From the NCBI RefSeq assembly GCF_019056515.1, contig NZ_CP064873.1, positions 372,001 to 436,000 of the forward strand: a stretch of 64,000 bases of DNA, in the 5' to 3' direction. The stretch is from Microbacterium paraoxydans. Its GTDB lineage: Bacteria > Actinomycetota > Actinomycetes > Actinomycetales > Microbacteriaceae. The position numbers were made by a program, and so were the translations under genes. Every line of letters starts with the position of its first letter. The stretch's first letter is position 1. Below, piece after piece: positions 1-9,188 of this stretch. The notes below the pieces were generated by a model, which saw nothing but the letters and a program-made list of their open reading frames with translations, searched no databases and was not told the DNA's origin.

Positions 1-567
1 GACGCGATGCAGCGATTCCGCTGGGACAAGGTGTCGATGGTGTTCCAGGGCGCGATGAACGCCCTCAACCCCGTGGCCACGATCGGCTCCCAGTTGGAGG
101 ACGTGTTCGAGATCCACCGCCCCGACATGAACCGCAGGCAGCGGCGTGCCGAGGCCGAGGAGCTGCTCGAGATCGTCAAGGTCGGCCGTCAGCGCGTGCG
201 CTCCTTCCCGCACGAGCTCTCCGGCGGCATGCGCCAGCGCGTCATGATCGCCATGGCCCTGGCGCTGCGTCCCCAGCTGATGGTCATGGACGAGCCGACG
301 ACCGCGCTCGACGTGCTGGTGCAACGGGAGATCCTCAAGCAGATCTCGCAGCTGCGGCACGAGTTCGGCTTCTCGGTGATCTTCATCACCCACGACCTCC
401 CGCTCCTGCTGGAGATCAGCGACCGGATCGCGATCATGCGCGAAGGAGAGATCATCGAGCTCGACACGGCGGAGCGCATCTGGACGCAGCCGGAGCACGA
501 GTACACGAAGACGCTGCTGTCGTCGTTCCCCCGGCTCACCGGGGAGAGAGGGGTGCTGGTGCGATGA
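1..567 (+). CDS. Peptide/oligosaccharide ABC transporter ATP-binding protein, DppD-like (5' end outside window)
   Basis: This is the C-terminal part of an Opp/Dpp-family ATPase. The frame is open from base 1, so the start and the Walker A region lie upstream of the window. Visible are a Q-loop (MVFQGAMNALNP), the ABC signature LSGGMRQRV, Walker B (MVMDEPTTALD) and the switch His in FITHDL. It overlaps the next ATPase by four bases (ATGA), and two permeases and a GH3 beta-glucosidase follow in the same operon. The family energises uptake of peptides or, in many soil actinobacteria, oligosaccharides. The glycosidase partner points to a beta-linked oligosaccharide, which is inference. The binding protein is not in the window and is probably upstream. 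Confidence 0.93.
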   Translation, partial: DAMQRFRWDKVSMVFQGAMNALNPVATIGSQLEDVFEIHRPDMNRRQRRAEAEELLEIVKVGRQRVRSFPHELSGGMRQRVMIAMALALRPQLMVMDEPTTALDVLVQREILKQISQLRHEFGFSVIFITHDLPLLLEISDRIAIMREGEIIELDTAERIWTQPEHEYTKTLLSSFPRLTGERGVLVR

Positions 568-1370
568 CCACCCTCGAATTCCGCCATGTCACGAAGGCGT
601 ACAACGTCCGAGGCGCAGGGCAGATCAAAGCCCTCGACGACGTGAGCTTCACCCTGACGTCGGGCCAGACGATCGGCCTGGTCGGCCAGTCCGGCAGCGG
701 CAAGTCCACGATCGCGAAGATCCTCACCCAGCTCGAGACCCCGAACAGCGGCGAGGTGCTGCTCGACGGCACGCCGATCCCGCGCCGCGGCAAGGGCCTG
801 CGAAGGTATCGCCAGCAGCTGCGGATGGTGTTCCAGGACCCGTTCGCCTCGCTCAACCCGTACCACTCCATCCGCTACCACCTGGAGCGTCCGCTCCGCC
901 TCGACGACGTGGTGCCGAAGAAGGAGACCGAGAACGAGGTGCGTCGGCTCCTCGACCGGGTGCGCCTCGATGCGGACGCGGTGATCGACCGCCGCCCCCA
1001 CGAGCTGTCGGGCGGCCAGCGGCAGCGCGTGGCCATCGCGCGCGCCCTGGCCTCGCGTCCCTCGCTCCTCGTCGCCGACGAGCCGGTGTCGATGCTCGAC
1101 GTCTCCATCCGGCTCGGCGTGCTGAACCTGCTCGCCGACCTGCAGCGCGAAGAGGGACTCGGTGTGCTCTACATCACGCACGACCTGGCGACCGCCCGGC
1201 ACTTCAGCGACGAGATCATGGTCCTCAACCAGGGGCGCGTGGTCGAGTACGGCACCGCCGACGACGTGATCCTCAACCCGCAGGATCCGTACACCCGCGA
1301 GCTGCGCGCGGCCTCTCCTGATCCGGAGAAGCACTTCGCTGCGGCGGCATCGAACGGAGGCGCGCTGTGA
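564..1370 (+). CDS. ABC transporter ATP-binding protein, DppF-like
   Basis: A 268-residue second ATPase of the importer. It has Walker A (GQSGSGKST, about residues 40-48), a Q-loop (MVFQDPFASLNP), signature LSGGQRQRV, Walker B (LLVADEPVSMLDVS) and the H-loop YITHDL. The ATG at 564 overlaps the stop of the upstream ATPase and the GTG start of the next permease overlaps its own stop, so translation is probably coupled. Dpp/Opp systems use a heterodimer of two such ATPases under two different permeases, which is exactly the gene set here. The substrate cannot be read from the ATPase. Confidence 0.94.
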   Translation: MTTLEFRHVTKAYNVRGAGQIKALDDVSFTLTSGQTIGLVGQSGSGKSTIAKILTQLETPNSGEVLLDGTPIPRRGKGLRRYRQQLRMVFQDPFASLNPYHSIRYHLERPLRLDDVVPKKETENEVRRLLDRVRLDADAVIDRRPHELSGGQRQRVAIARALASRPSLLVADEPVSMLDVSIRLGVLNLLADLQREEGLGVLYITHDLATARHFSDEIMVLNQGRVVEYGTADDVILNPQDPYTRELRAASPDPEKHFAAAASNGGAL

Positions 1371-2455
1371 GCTCCGCTCTCCCCCAGCTCGACGACAACG
1401 ACCTCGTCGCCCGCGATGCCCTGGAGGTCGGCACCACGGCGACCACGGCGGAGCGCACCAGGCGGCCGGTGCCGTGGCGCTTCTTCGCCGGTCGCGCGGC
1501 GTTCTATCTGTTCACGCTGTGGGCGGCGATCACGATCAACTTCTTCCTGCCCCGCCTCATGAAGGGCGACGCGGTCAGCTCGTACCTCGCGCGCAACCGC
1601 ACCGTGAGCCCCGAGGCGGCAGAGGCCCTGCGCGTGCTCCTCGGCATCGACACCGACAAGTCCATCTGGCAGCAGTACATCGAGTACTGGGGGATGCTGC
1701 TGCGCGGCGACCTCGGCATCTCGACCCTGCACGGTCTGCGGCCGGTCGCCGAGGTGCTCGCCGCCGCCCTGCCCTGGACGCTCGGGCTGGTCGGCATCGC
1801 GACCATCATCTCGTTCGCGATCGGCACGCTGCTCGGAGCCGTCGTCGGGTGGAAGCGCGGCAGCAAGCTCGACGCGATCATCCCGGTGACGACGTTCTTC
1901 AACACGATCCCGTACTTCTGGCTGGGACTCATCGCCATCGCGATCTTCTCCTCGACCCTGAAGTGGTTCCCCTCATCGCACGCCTACGACAAGGGGCAGT
2001 CGCCGGAATGGAGCCTCGACTTCATCGGCCAGGTCATCATGCACGGCACGCTCCCGGCGCTGACCATCGTGGTCGCCTCGCTCGGCGGGTGGGTGCTCGG
2101 CATGCGCAACATGATGCTGACGGTGCTCGACGACGACTACATCACGGTCGCGCAGGCGAAGGGCATGCCCAACAAGCGGGTGCTCTGGGGCTACGCCGCC
2201 CGCAACGCGGTGCTGCCGCAGATCCAGAGCTTCGCGCTGTCGATCGGCTTCATCGTCGGCGGCACGATCGTCATGGAAATGGTGTTCAGCTATCCGGGTG
2301 TCGGCAAGCTGCTGCTCGACGCGACCAACGCCAAGGACTTCGCCCTCATGCAGGGCGTGTTCCTCGTGATCACGCTGTCGGTGCTCGTGGCCAACATCCT
2401 CGCCGATGTCGTCTACGCCTACCTCGACCCGCGCACGCGCCAGATGGAGTCCTGA
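1367..2455 (+). CDS. ABC transporter permease, DppB-like
   Basis: A 362-residue integral membrane permease starting at GTG 1367, overlapping the upstream stop. It has an N-terminal cytoplasmic stretch, a first membrane segment near residues 45-65 and the BPD_transp_1 core in the second half. The EAA-type loop that contacts the ATPases is seen as YITVAQAKGMPNKRVLWGYAARN cut here to its key part, AQAKG near residue 262. Length and topology fit DppB/OppB. It pairs with the next gene to form the translocation channel. Confidence 0.92.
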   Translation: MSSALPQLDDNDLVARDALEVGTTATTAERTRRPVPWRFFAGRAAFYLFTLWAAITINFFLPRLMKGDAVSSYLARNRTVSPEAAEALRVLLGIDTDKSIWQQYIEYWGMLLRGDLGISTLHGLRPVAEVLAAALPWTLGLVGIATIISFAIGTLLGAVVGWKRGSKLDAIIPVTTFFNTIPYFWLGLIAIAIFSSTLKWFPSSHAYDKGQSPEWSLDFIGQVIMHGTLPALTIVVASLGGWVLGMRNMMLTVLDDDYITVAQAKGMPNKRVLWGYAARNAVLPQIQSFALSIGFIVGGTIVMEMVFSYPGVGKLLLDATNAKDFALMQGVFLVITLSVLVANILADVVYAYLDPRTRQMES

Positions 2456-2456
2456 C

Positions 2457-3608
2457 ATGACTGTTCCCACCACCGCAGCGAACACAGCGCCGGACGGATC
2501 GGCCGTCGTCTCCGGCATGCCCGAGACCGCCACGTTGCGCACCCCGCCGACCGGGACGCCGCCCCGCAAGACCTTCTGGTCGCAGCTCGCGCAGGCGTTC
2601 GCGATGTTCCGCAACCCCAAGTCGATCGCCGGCCTCCTCATCCTCGGGGCGTTCGTGCTCATCGCGATCTTCGCCCCGTGGATCGCCCCGTACGGACCGA
2701 CCCAGAAGGACCGCACGGCGCTGCGTCAGCCGCCATCCTGGGAGCACTGGCTGGGCACGACGCACATGGGTGAGGACGTGCTGAGCCAGATCATCTACGG
2801 CACCCGCGGGGTGATCGTCGTCGGCTTCCTCGCGGCGTTCATCGCCACGATCATCGCGATCACGATCGGTGTGATCGCCGGCTACGTGCGCGGCTGGAAG
2901 AGCGAATCGCTGTCGGCGCTGACCAACGTGTTCCTGGTGATCCCCGGCATCCCGCTGATCATCATCATCATCGCCTCGCAGTTCGAGAACCCGCCGCTGA
3001 TCGTGATCGCCGCGGTGCTCGGGATCACCGAGTGGGCGTGGGGCGCCCGGGTGCTGCGCGCGCAGACCATGTCGTTGCGCAACCGCGACTTCATCCAGGC
3101 CGCCCGCGCGAACGGCGAGCCGCTGCGCCGCATCATCACGGTCGAGATGCTCCCGAACCTCATGGCGCTCATCGCCTCGAGCTTCGTCGGCACCGTAACG
3201 GCAGCCATCCTCGGTCTCACGACCCTGGCCTTCATCGGCGTGATCCCGGTCAGCAACCTCAACTGGGGGACCATCCTGTTCTGGGCGCAGCAGAACGGTG
3301 CCTTCCCGCGACTGTGGTGGTGGTACGTGCCGGCCGGGCTCTGCATCGCGATCATCGGCGTCGCGCTTTCGCTCATCAACTTCGGCATCGACGAGTACGT
3401 CAATCCGCGACTGCGGTCGGCCGGTGAGCGGGCCAGGGCGATGAAGAAGAAGGGGCTGAACGTGAACGACGCCGTCACGGCCGTCCGCAGCGTGCCCCTG
3501 CCGAAGAAGGCTCCCGATCCCGTATCGTCGGCGACTTCGCCGGGCGCTTCCGGCACCACCGACTCCGCGAACACCGCGACACCACACACGAACCAGAACA
3601 CGAAGTGA
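2457..3608 (+). CDS. ABC transporter permease, DppC-like
   Basis: A 383-residue permease. The ATG at 2457 follows the previous stop by one base and is preferred over an in-frame upstream GTG inside dppB. It has the OppC-type N-terminal segment (IAIFAPWIAPYG), then the BPD_transp_1 core with an ATPase-contact loop containing QAARANGEP. The C-terminal 60 residues are a hydrophilic low-complexity tail rich in Ser, Thr and Pro, longer than usual for DppC. It completes the importer. Its stop overlaps the ATG of the GH3 gene by one base. Confidence 0.92.
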   Translation: MTVPTTAANTAPDGSAVVSGMPETATLRTPPTGTPPRKTFWSQLAQAFAMFRNPKSIAGLLILGAFVLIAIFAPWIAPYGPTQKDRTALRQPPSWEHWLGTTHMGEDVLSQIIYGTRGVIVVGFLAAFIATIIAITIGVIAGYVRGWKSESLSALTNVFLVIPGIPLIIIIIASQFENPPLIVIAAVLGITEWAWGARVLRAQTMSLRNRDFIQAARANGEPLRRIITVEMLPNLMALIASSFVGTVTAAILGLTTLAFIGVIPVSNLNWGTILFWAQQNGAFPRLWWWYVPAGLCIAIIGVALSLINFGIDEYVNPRLRSAGERARAMKKKGLNVNDAVTAVRSVPLPKKAPDPVSSATSPGASGTTDSANTATPHTNQNTK

Positions 3609-5860
3609 TGACCTCTCAGACTCTGACCACGCAACTCCCGTATCAGGACCCCGCCCTCTCGATCCCCGAACGCGTGGCCGACCTCCTCAGCCGCATGACG
3701 GTGGAGGAGAAGGTCGGGCAGATGCTCCAGCTCGACGCCCGCGACGACATCGACGACCACGTGCTCCGGCGGCACGCGGGATCGATCCTGCACGCCTCGG
3801 ACGAGCGTCTGCGGCGGGCTGCCGCCCTGGTCGCGCAGACCCGGCTCGGCATCCCGTTGCTCGTGGGCGAGGACTGCATCCACGGCCACTCGTTCTGGCC
3901 CGGAGGCACGATCTACCCCACGCAGCTCGGCATGGCAGCCTCCTGGGATCCGGCACTCGTCGAGCGCGTGGCGCGGGCGACGGCAGAGGAGGTCGCCGTG
4001 ACCGGCATCCACTGGACGTTCTCGCCCGTGCTGTGCATCGCCCGCGACCTGCGCTGGGGGCGGGTGGGGGAGACGTTCGGGGAGGACCCGTTCCTCATCG
4101 GGGAGCTCGCTTCGGCCATGGTGCGCGGCTATCAGGGTGACGGGCTCGACGACCCCACGGCCATCCTCGCGACGGCCAAGCACTTCGCCGGCTACTCCGA
4201 GACGCAGGGCGGACGCGACGCCAGCGAGGCGGACATCTCCCCGCGCAAGCTGCGCTCCTGGTTCCTGCCGCCGTTCGAGCGGGTCGCCCGCGAGGGCTGC
4301 CGGACGTTCATGCTCGGCTACCAGACGACCGACGGGGTGCCGATCACGCTCAACGAGTGGCTGCTCAGCGACGTGCTCCGCGGCGAGTGGGGTTACACCG
4401 GCACCCTCATCACCGACTGGGACAACGTGGGTCGGATGGTGTGGGAGCAGCGGGTGCAGCCCGACCTCACCCAGGCCGCGGCCGCGGCCGTGCGCGCCGG
4501 GAACGACATGGTGATGACCACCCCCGGGTTCTTCGAGGGGGCGCTGGACGCGGTCGCCCGGGGGCTCCTGCCGGAGGACGCCTTTGACGACGCGGTCTCC
4601 CGCATCCTCACGCTGAAGTTCGAGCTGGGGCTCTTCGAGGACCCCCGGCTGCCCCGCGACGACGTGTCCGCCGTGGTCGGCAGCGCCGCGCACGCGGAGC
4701 TCAACCTCGAGATCGCGCGCCGTTCGCTCGTGCTCCTGGAGAACGACGGCGTGCTGCCGCTGGATGCCGCGGCCCCGCTGCGGGTGGCGGTGACCGGGCC
4801 GCTCGCGGACGACGCGCAGACGCAGCTCGGCGACTGGGCCGGCGGTTCGGGTCAGGCGGGCTGGCTCGACGGACAGCCCCGCGAGATGATCACGACCGTG
4901 CTCGACGGCCTCCGTGCGGTGGACGCGTGGACGGTCACGCATGCACGCGGCGCCGACATCCTCACGCTCGCCGACGACCCCCGCGGCACGCACTTCCCGG
5001 ACAACCAGCCGCGTCCTCCCGTGGTGCAGCCGTGCCCGCCGGATCCTGTGCTCATCGCGGAGGCGGTGGCCGCTGCCGAGGCCGCCGACGTCGTGGTCGC
5101 GGTGGTCGGCGATCGCATCGAGCTCGTGGGCGAGGGGCGGTCCACGGCCACGCTGGAGCTCATCGGCGGGCAGAACGCCCTGCTCGACGCACTCATCGAG
5201 ACCGGGAAACCCGTCGTCGTGGTGCTCCTCGCGTCCAAGCCGCTCGTGCTCCCGCCCTCAATGCAGCGGGCGGCGGCGGTGGTCTGGGCCGCGAATCCGG
5301 GTATGCAGGGCGGACGGGCGCTCGCCGACATCGTCACGGGTGCCGTGGAGCCCTCGGGCCGGCTGCCCATCTCGTTCGCGCGGCACGTCGGGCAGCAGCC
5401 GACCTACTACAACCAGATCCGTGGTCAGCACGGCGACCGCTACGCCGACCTCACCCAGGCGCCCGCGTGGGCCTTCGGAGAGGGCCGGTCGTACACGACC
5501 GTGACGTACGCGGAGCTGGAGCTGGAGCAGACGGAGCTGCGCCTCGGCGCCACCGTGGTGGGGCACGTGACCGTGACGAACACGGGGGACCGGCCCGTCC
5601 GCGAGACCGTGCAGGCGTACGTGCGGGACGAGGTGACGAGCGTGAGCTGGACCGACCGCGAGCTCAAGGCCTTCCGGCAGGTCGACCTCGCGCCGGGGGA
5701 GAGTGCGCGCGTGCGGATCGAGGTCCCCGTCGCGGACTGCACGATCGTGACCGCCGCCGGCGTCCGGACCGTGGAGCCCGGCGCCTTCACGCTCCTCGTC
5801 GGCCCCAGCTCCCGCGAGGAGCACCTCCTCCCCGCCCCCTTCGAGATCTCCCGTTCCTGA
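3608..5860 (+). CDS. GH3 family beta-glucosidase
   Basis: A 750-residue glycoside hydrolase family 3 enzyme, expected to cleave beta-linked glucosides or other beta-glycosides from the non-reducing end. The ATG at 3608 overlaps the dppC stop (TGATG); a GTG three bases earlier is an alternative start. The N-terminal TIM-barrel carries the KHF motif (ATAKHFAGYSE) and a candidate nucleophile in LITDWDN, Asp270. An alpha/beta sandwich domain follows from about 370 and a fibronectin-III-like C-terminal domain from about 645. No signal peptide is seen, so it is probably cytoplasmic and acts on imported oligosaccharide. Exact substrate is unknown; beta-xylosidase activity is possible. Confidence 0.93.
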   Translation: MTSQTLTTQLPYQDPALSIPERVADLLSRMTVEEKVGQMLQLDARDDIDDHVLRRHAGSILHASDERLRRAAALVAQTRLGIPLLVGEDCIHGHSFWPGGTIYPTQLGMAASWDPALVERVARATAEEVAVTGIHWTFSPVLCIARDLRWGRVGETFGEDPFLIGELASAMVRGYQGDGLDDPTAILATAKHFAGYSETQGGRDASEADISPRKLRSWFLPPFERVAREGCRTFMLGYQTTDGVPITLNEWLLSDVLRGEWGYTGTLITDWDNVGRMVWEQRVQPDLTQAAAAAVRAGNDMVMTTPGFFEGALDAVARGLLPEDAFDDAVSRILTLKFELGLFEDPRLPRDDVSAVVGSAAHAELNLEIARRSLVLLENDGVLPLDAAAPLRVAVTGPLADDAQTQLGDWAGGSGQAGWLDGQPREMITTVLDGLRAVDAWTVTHARGADILTLADDPRGTHFPDNQPRPPVVQPCPPDPVLIAEAVAAAEAADVVVAVVGDRIELVGEGRSTATLELIGGQNALLDALIETGKPVVVVLLASKPLVLPPSMQRAAAVVWAANPGMQGGRALADIVTGAVEPSGRLPISFARHVGQQPTYYNQIRGQHGDRYADLTQAPAWAFGEGRSYTTVTYAELELEQTELRLGATVVGHVTVTNTGDRPVRETVQAYVRDEVTSVSWTDRELKAFRQVDLAPGESARVRIEVPVADCTIVTAAGVRTVEPGAFTLLVGPSSREEHLLPAPFEISRS

Positions 5861-5877
5861 TTCCCGGCGGCCTCGAT

Positions 5878-5908
5878 TTGACCTCAAGTGCGCTTGAGGT
5901 TTTACGGT
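5878..5908 (+). promoter_or_regulatory. SoxR/MerR-type operator inside a 19-bp-spaced promoter
   Basis: A dyad with arms ACCTCAAG and CTTGAGGT around a TGCG centre (5881-5900) sits between a -35 TTGACC (5878-5883) and a -10 TACGGT (5903-5908). The spacer is 19 bases, the over-long spacing that MerR-family activators correct by DNA distortion. The arms match the known SoxR box core CCTCAAG/CTTGAGG. The transcription start would fall about 25-30 bases before the ferredoxin ATG. The regulator gene is not in the window. Assignment to SoxR rather than another MerR-family protein is inference. Confidence 0.75.
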
Positions 5909-5941
5909 GGAGGGCGTGAGTGGGACAGAGAAGAAGCCGCG

Positions 5942-6268
5942 ATGACATATGTGATCGCACTGCCGTGCGTCGACCTCAAGGACAAGGCGTGCATCGACGA
6001 ATGCCCGGTCGACTGCATCTATGAAGGGGAGCGGTCGCTCTACATCCACCCCGACGAGTGCGTGGACTGCGGAGCGTGCGAGCCGGTGTGCCCGGTCGAG
6101 GCGATCTACTACGAGGACGACCTGCCCGACGAGTGGCAGGACTACTACAAGGCCAACGTCGAGTTCTTCGACGAGATCGGCTCGCCCGGCGGCGCCGCCC
6201 GCACCGGACTCATCCGTCACGACCACCCGCTCATCGCCGCGCTCCCGCCCCAGGAAGTGCACGAGTGA
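5942..6268 (+). CDS. fdxA: 7Fe/4Fe-type ferredoxin
   Basis: A 108-residue ferredoxin of the actinobacterial FdxA type that carries low-potential electrons in the cytoplasm. Two clusters of cysteines are visible: an N-terminal set ([17 protein letters not shown]) and a C-terminal CxxCxxCxxxCP motif ([12 protein letters not shown]). The N-terminal spacing is the kind that usually binds a 3Fe-4S cluster, with 4Fe-4S at the second site. The ATG at 5942 is chosen over in-frame upstream starts because it gives the standard N-terminus MTYVIALPC. It lies directly behind the SoxR-like promoter, and its stop overlaps the GTG of the reductase gene, its likely electron donor. Confidence 0.95.
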   Translation: MTYVIALPCVDLKDKACIDECPVDCIYEGERSLYIHPDECVDCGACEPVCPVEAIYYEDDLPDEWQDYYKANVEFFDEIGSPGGAARTGLIRHDHPLIAALPPQEVHE

Positions 6269-7614
6269 CTCCGCGCATCGCCATCGTCGGCGCGGGACCC
6301 GCAGGCATCTACGCCGCCGACCTCCTCCGGGCTCAGGTGCCGGAGGCGGCCATCGACCTGTACGAGAAGCTCCCCGCTCCGTACGGCCTCGTCCGCTATG
6401 GCGTCGCCCCCGACCATCCGCGCATCCGCAAGATCATCGATGCGCTGCACGACGTGCTCCTTCAGCCCGGCATCCGGCTGCTCGGCAACGTCGAGGTGGG
6501 CGTCGATGTGACGGTCGACGAGCTCCACCGGGCGTACGACGGCGTCGTCATCGCGACCGGAGCCGACCGTGACGTGACGTTCGACGTGCCGGGAGCCGAC
6601 CTCCCCGGATCGTTCGGCGCCGCGGATTTCGTGGCCTGGTACGACGCGCACCCCGACGTCGCGCGGGGCTGGGGCCTGGAGGCGGAGGCCGTGGCCGTGC
6701 TCGGGGCGGGCAACGTCGCCCTCGACGTCACGCGCATCCTCGCGAAGCACGCCGCGGCGCTGGAGTCGACCGACACCCCCGACCACATCCTCGACGCGCT
6801 CGCCGCGAGCCGGGTCCGCGACGTGCACCTGTTCGCCCGTCGCGGTCCGGCCGATGTGCGTTTCTCCGCTCTGGAGCTGCGCGAGCTCGGGGAGCAGCAC
6901 GACGTGGAGGTGGTCGTCGATCCCGCCGACCTCGCGCTCGACGACCACGCCGCCCGCATGCTGGAGCAGTTCTCGCAGCGCCGCATCATCGTGCGCACCC
7001 TCACGGAATGGGCGCAGCGTCCGTCCACCGAAGCCTCCCGGCGCATCCACCTGCACTTCCGGCATCGACCCGTCCGCGTCCTCGGCACCGACCGTGTGGA
7101 GGGCATCGAGTTCGAGCGCTCGGCCTCCGATCCGCTCGGCCGCATGATCGGCACCGGCGAGCTCGTGCGGTACGAGGTCGGCGCCGTCTACCGGGCGATC
7201 GGCTACCTCTCCTCGCCCGTGCCCGGCGTGCCGTTCGACGCGGCGCGGGGCATCGTTCCGAACGCGGAAGGACGGGTGCTCGATGCCGACGGCACGCCCG
7301 TCCCGGGTCTCTATGCGACCGGCTGGATCAAGCGCGGGCCGATCGGGCTCATCGGCTCGACCAAGTCCGACGCCGCGCAGACCGTGCAGCATCTCGTGGA
7401 GGACCTCGCCGCGACGCCGTCCGCCCGCATCGACCGCGACCCGCCCCTGGACCTCCCCGGCGTGGTGGACTGGGAGGGTTGGTTGCGCATCGACGAGGCC
7501 GAGCGCCGCGCCGGAGCCGTCCGCGGCCGGGAGCGCACGAAGCTCGTCGACCGCGCGGCCATGCGCGCCCACGCGACCCCCACCCCCATCCCTCTCGAGG
7601 AGAGCACCCGATGA
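6265..7614 (+). CDS. fprA: Ferredoxin/adrenodoxin-type NADPH reductase, FprA-like
   Basis: A 449-residue flavoprotein that moves electrons between NADPH and ferredoxin. The GTG start at 6265 overlaps the ferredoxin stop and gives an immediate Rossmann motif [10 protein letters not shown] for FAD. A second dinucleotide motif [13 protein letters not shown] near residue 150 should bind NADPH. The C-terminal [18 protein letters not shown] is typical of the FprA/adrenodoxin-reductase family. Placement right after the ferredoxin makes the pair a self-contained redox chain, and it overlaps the flavin reductase gene by four bases. Confidence 0.94.
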   Translation: MTPRIAIVGAGPAGIYAADLLRAQVPEAAIDLYEKLPAPYGLVRYGVAPDHPRIRKIIDALHDVLLQPGIRLLGNVEVGVDVTVDELHRAYDGVVIATGADRDVTFDVPGADLPGSFGAADFVAWYDAHPDVARGWGLEAEAVAVLGAGNVALDVTRILAKHAAALESTDTPDHILDALAASRVRDVHLFARRGPADVRFSALELRELGEQHDVEVVVDPADLALDDHAARMLEQFSQRRIIVRTLTEWAQRPSTEASRRIHLHFRHRPVRVLGTDRVEGIEFERSASDPLGRMIGTGELVRYEVGAVYRAIGYLSSPVPGVPFDAARGIVPNAEGRVLDADGTPVPGLYATGWIKRGPIGLIGSTKSDAAQTVQHLVEDLAATPSARIDRDPPLDLPGVVDWEGWLRIDEAERRAGAVRGRERTKLVDRAAMRAHATPTPIPLEESTR

Positions 7615-8147
7615 CCCCCGACCCGCACACCACCCCGCACCCCGCCGCTCCGGTGCCCACGCCGGTCGGGGAGGGGCTCAAGGCGGCGTTCCGCACCCAC
7701 CCCGCCGGTGTCGCCATCATCACGGCGCAGGGTCCGGACGGCCCCGTCGGCCTCACGGCGTCGAGCGTGTCGTCGGTCGCGGTCGACCCGGCGGCGATCG
7801 TGTTCTCGGTGACCAGGGCGACCGGGAGCGCCGGGGCCATCCTCGGCGCCGACACCTTCGTCGTGCACCTCATCGACGACGAGCACTCCGCGCTCGCCCA
7901 GAGCTTCGCGGTGAGCGGCTCCGAGCGCTTCACGCCCGAGCAGGGCTGGACGACGCTGCCGACCGGCGAGCCGCACCTGGCGGAGGCCCGTGTCGCCCTG
8001 CGCTGCCGGGCGATCCAGACCGTGCCCGTCGGTTCGTCGACCGTGGTGATCGCCGAGGTGCTCGAGGTGCTCACCGGCCGCCCGGCCCGCCCGCTCGTCT
8101 ACATCGACCGCCGATTCCACGCCCTGTCCCACGACACCGCCCTCTGA
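7611..8147 (+). CDS. Flavin reductase domain protein (NADH:FMN-type)
   Basis: A 178-residue protein of the flavin reductase-like (DIM6/NTAB, split beta-barrel FMN-binding) family. Characteristic stretches are [13 protein letters not shown] near the N-terminus, [20 protein letters not shown] and the C-terminal [12 protein letters not shown]. Such proteins reduce free FMN/FAD or serve as the reductase part of two-component monooxygenases; no monooxygenase is next to it. ATG 7611 overlaps the fprA stop, so it belongs to the ferredoxin operon and is probably under the same redox control. Physiological role within that operon is inferred. Confidence 0.88.
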   Translation: MTPDPHTTPHPAAPVPTPVGEGLKAAFRTHPAGVAIITAQGPDGPVGLTASSVSSVAVDPAAIVFSVTRATGSAGAILGADTFVVHLIDDEHSALAQSFAVSGSERFTPEQGWTTLPTGEPHLAEARVALRCRAIQTVPVGSSTVVIAEVLEVLTGRPARPLVYIDRRFHALSHDTAL

Positions 8148-8169
8148 CCCCGTCACGAAAGGAACCCCC

Positions 8170-8796
8170 ATGTCCACTCCGTACACGCTCCCCGAGCTGC
8201 CCTACGACTACTCGGCACTGGAACCGCACATCTCCGGCAAGATCATGGAGCTGCACCACTCCAAGCACCACCAGGCCTACGTGACCGGCGCGAACACGGC
8301 GCTGGAGCAGCTCGCGGCGGCCCGCGACAGCGGCGACCTCGGAGCGGTCAACAAGCTCGAGAAGGACCTCGCGTTCAACCTCGGCGGCCACATCAACCAC
8401 TCCGTGTTCTGGCAGAACCTCTCGCCCGAGGGCGGCGGGGCTCCGGAGGGCGAGCTCTCGGCGGCGCTCGCGGACTCATTCGGGTCGATCGACGGTTTCC
8501 GCGCGCACTTCACCGCGACGGCCCTCGGCGTGCAGGGCTCCGGTTGGGCCGTGCTCGCCTGGGACTCGGTGGGCGCTCGTCCCGTGATCTTCCAGCTCTT
8601 CGATCAGCAGGGCAACGCGCCGCTCGGCGTCATCCCGCTGCTGCAGCTCGACGTGTGGGAGCACGCCTACTACCTCGACTACCTCAACGTGCGGGCGGAC
8701 TACGTCAAGGCGTTCTGGAACCTCGTGAACTGGCCCGACGTGCAGCGCCGCTTCGAGACGGCGCGCACCGCGACCGCGGGTCTCCTCGTCCCCTGA
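8170..8796 (+). CDS. sodA: Superoxide dismutase, Fe/Mn family
   Basis: A 208-residue cytoplasmic dismutase converting superoxide to oxygen and hydrogen peroxide. The four metal ligands are readable: His30 (MELHHSKHH), His77 (GGHINHS), Asp161 and His165 (DVWEHAYY). Length and motifs are standard for the Mn/Fe family; Mn is more common in actinobacteria but the metal cannot be fixed here. A ribosome site GAAAGGA precedes the ATG. It lies 22 bases after the flavin reductase with no visible promoter, so it is likely the last gene of the SoxR-like-controlled operon. Confidence 0.95.
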   Translation: MSTPYTLPELPYDYSALEPHISGKIMELHHSKHHQAYVTGANTALEQLAAARDSGDLGAVNKLEKDLAFNLGGHINHSVFWQNLSPEGGGAPEGELSAALADSFGSIDGFRAHFTATALGVQGSGWAVLAWDSVGARPVIFQLFDQQGNAPLGVIPLLQLDVWEHAYYLDYLNVRADYVKAFWNLVNWPDVQRRFETARTATAGLLVP

Positions 8797-8807
8797 TCCC
8801 CCTTCGC

Positions 8808-8885
8808 CGACCCGGCCCCTTGCGTGCGCCCCGGCCTGTTGCGATCGTCCGCAACGGGCCGGGGTGGCCGCAAGGGGCCGGGTCG
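8808..8885. repeat. Nested perfect inverted repeat between convergent genes (family A)
   Basis: Outer arms of 17 bases (8808-8824 and 8869-8885, CGACCCGGCCCCTTGCG and its complement) are perfect. A second pair of 15-base arms (8829-8843 and 8850-8864) with one mismatch is nested inside. It fills the gap between the sodA stop and the repressor stop and has no T tract. It could act as a bidirectional transcription stop. Similar CGACCC...CCTT elements occur at 13967-14044 and 16446-16523. Confidence 0.85.
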
Positions 8886-8888
8886 CGT

Positions 8889-9155
8889 TCAGGCGAGGGT
8901 GAGGAAGAGCTTCTCCAGGTCGGGGAGGGGGACGGCGTCGTCCTGCGCGGGGTCCTCCAGGCAGGTCTTCATGGCGGAGGCGATGATCTGGAACCCGGCC
9001 TTGTCCAACGCGGAGGTCACGGCGGCCAGCTGCGTGACGACGGCCCGGCAGTCGCCGCCGCTCTCGACCGCGGCGATCACGGCGCCGAGCTGTCCCTGGG
9101 CGCGCTTGAGGCGGTTGGCGATCTTGCGCTGCGTGTCGGTGTCGACGGTGGTCAT
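8889..9155 (-). CDS. CsoR/CstR (DUF156) family repressor, CstR-like
   Basis: An 88-residue helical DUF156 repressor. The start ATG at 9155 is preferred over longer frames because a GGGAGAG ribosome site precedes it and the N-terminus [20 protein letters not shown] is standard for the family, beginning residue 5. It has Cys36 and Cys65 at the CsoR positions but Ala61 where copper-sensing CsoR has its ligand His. The missing His and the divergent CoA-disulfide reductase/rhodanese gene favour a persulfide-sensing CstR-type function over copper sensing; this is inference. Paired palindromes lie in the shared promoter region. Confidence 0.88.
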   Translation of the reverse strand: MTTVDTDTQRKIANRLKRAQGQLGAVIAAVESGGDCRAVVTQLAAVTSALDKAGFQIIASAMKTCLEDPAQDDAVPLPDLEKLFLTLA

Positions 9156-9188
9156 GGTCTCTCCCTGAAGGCCGGCTGTGCGCTCCAC

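Noticed and set aside
8889..9155. Copper-sensing CsoR annotation
   Set aside because: The ligand His is replaced by Ala61 and no copper exporter or chaperone gene is nearby.
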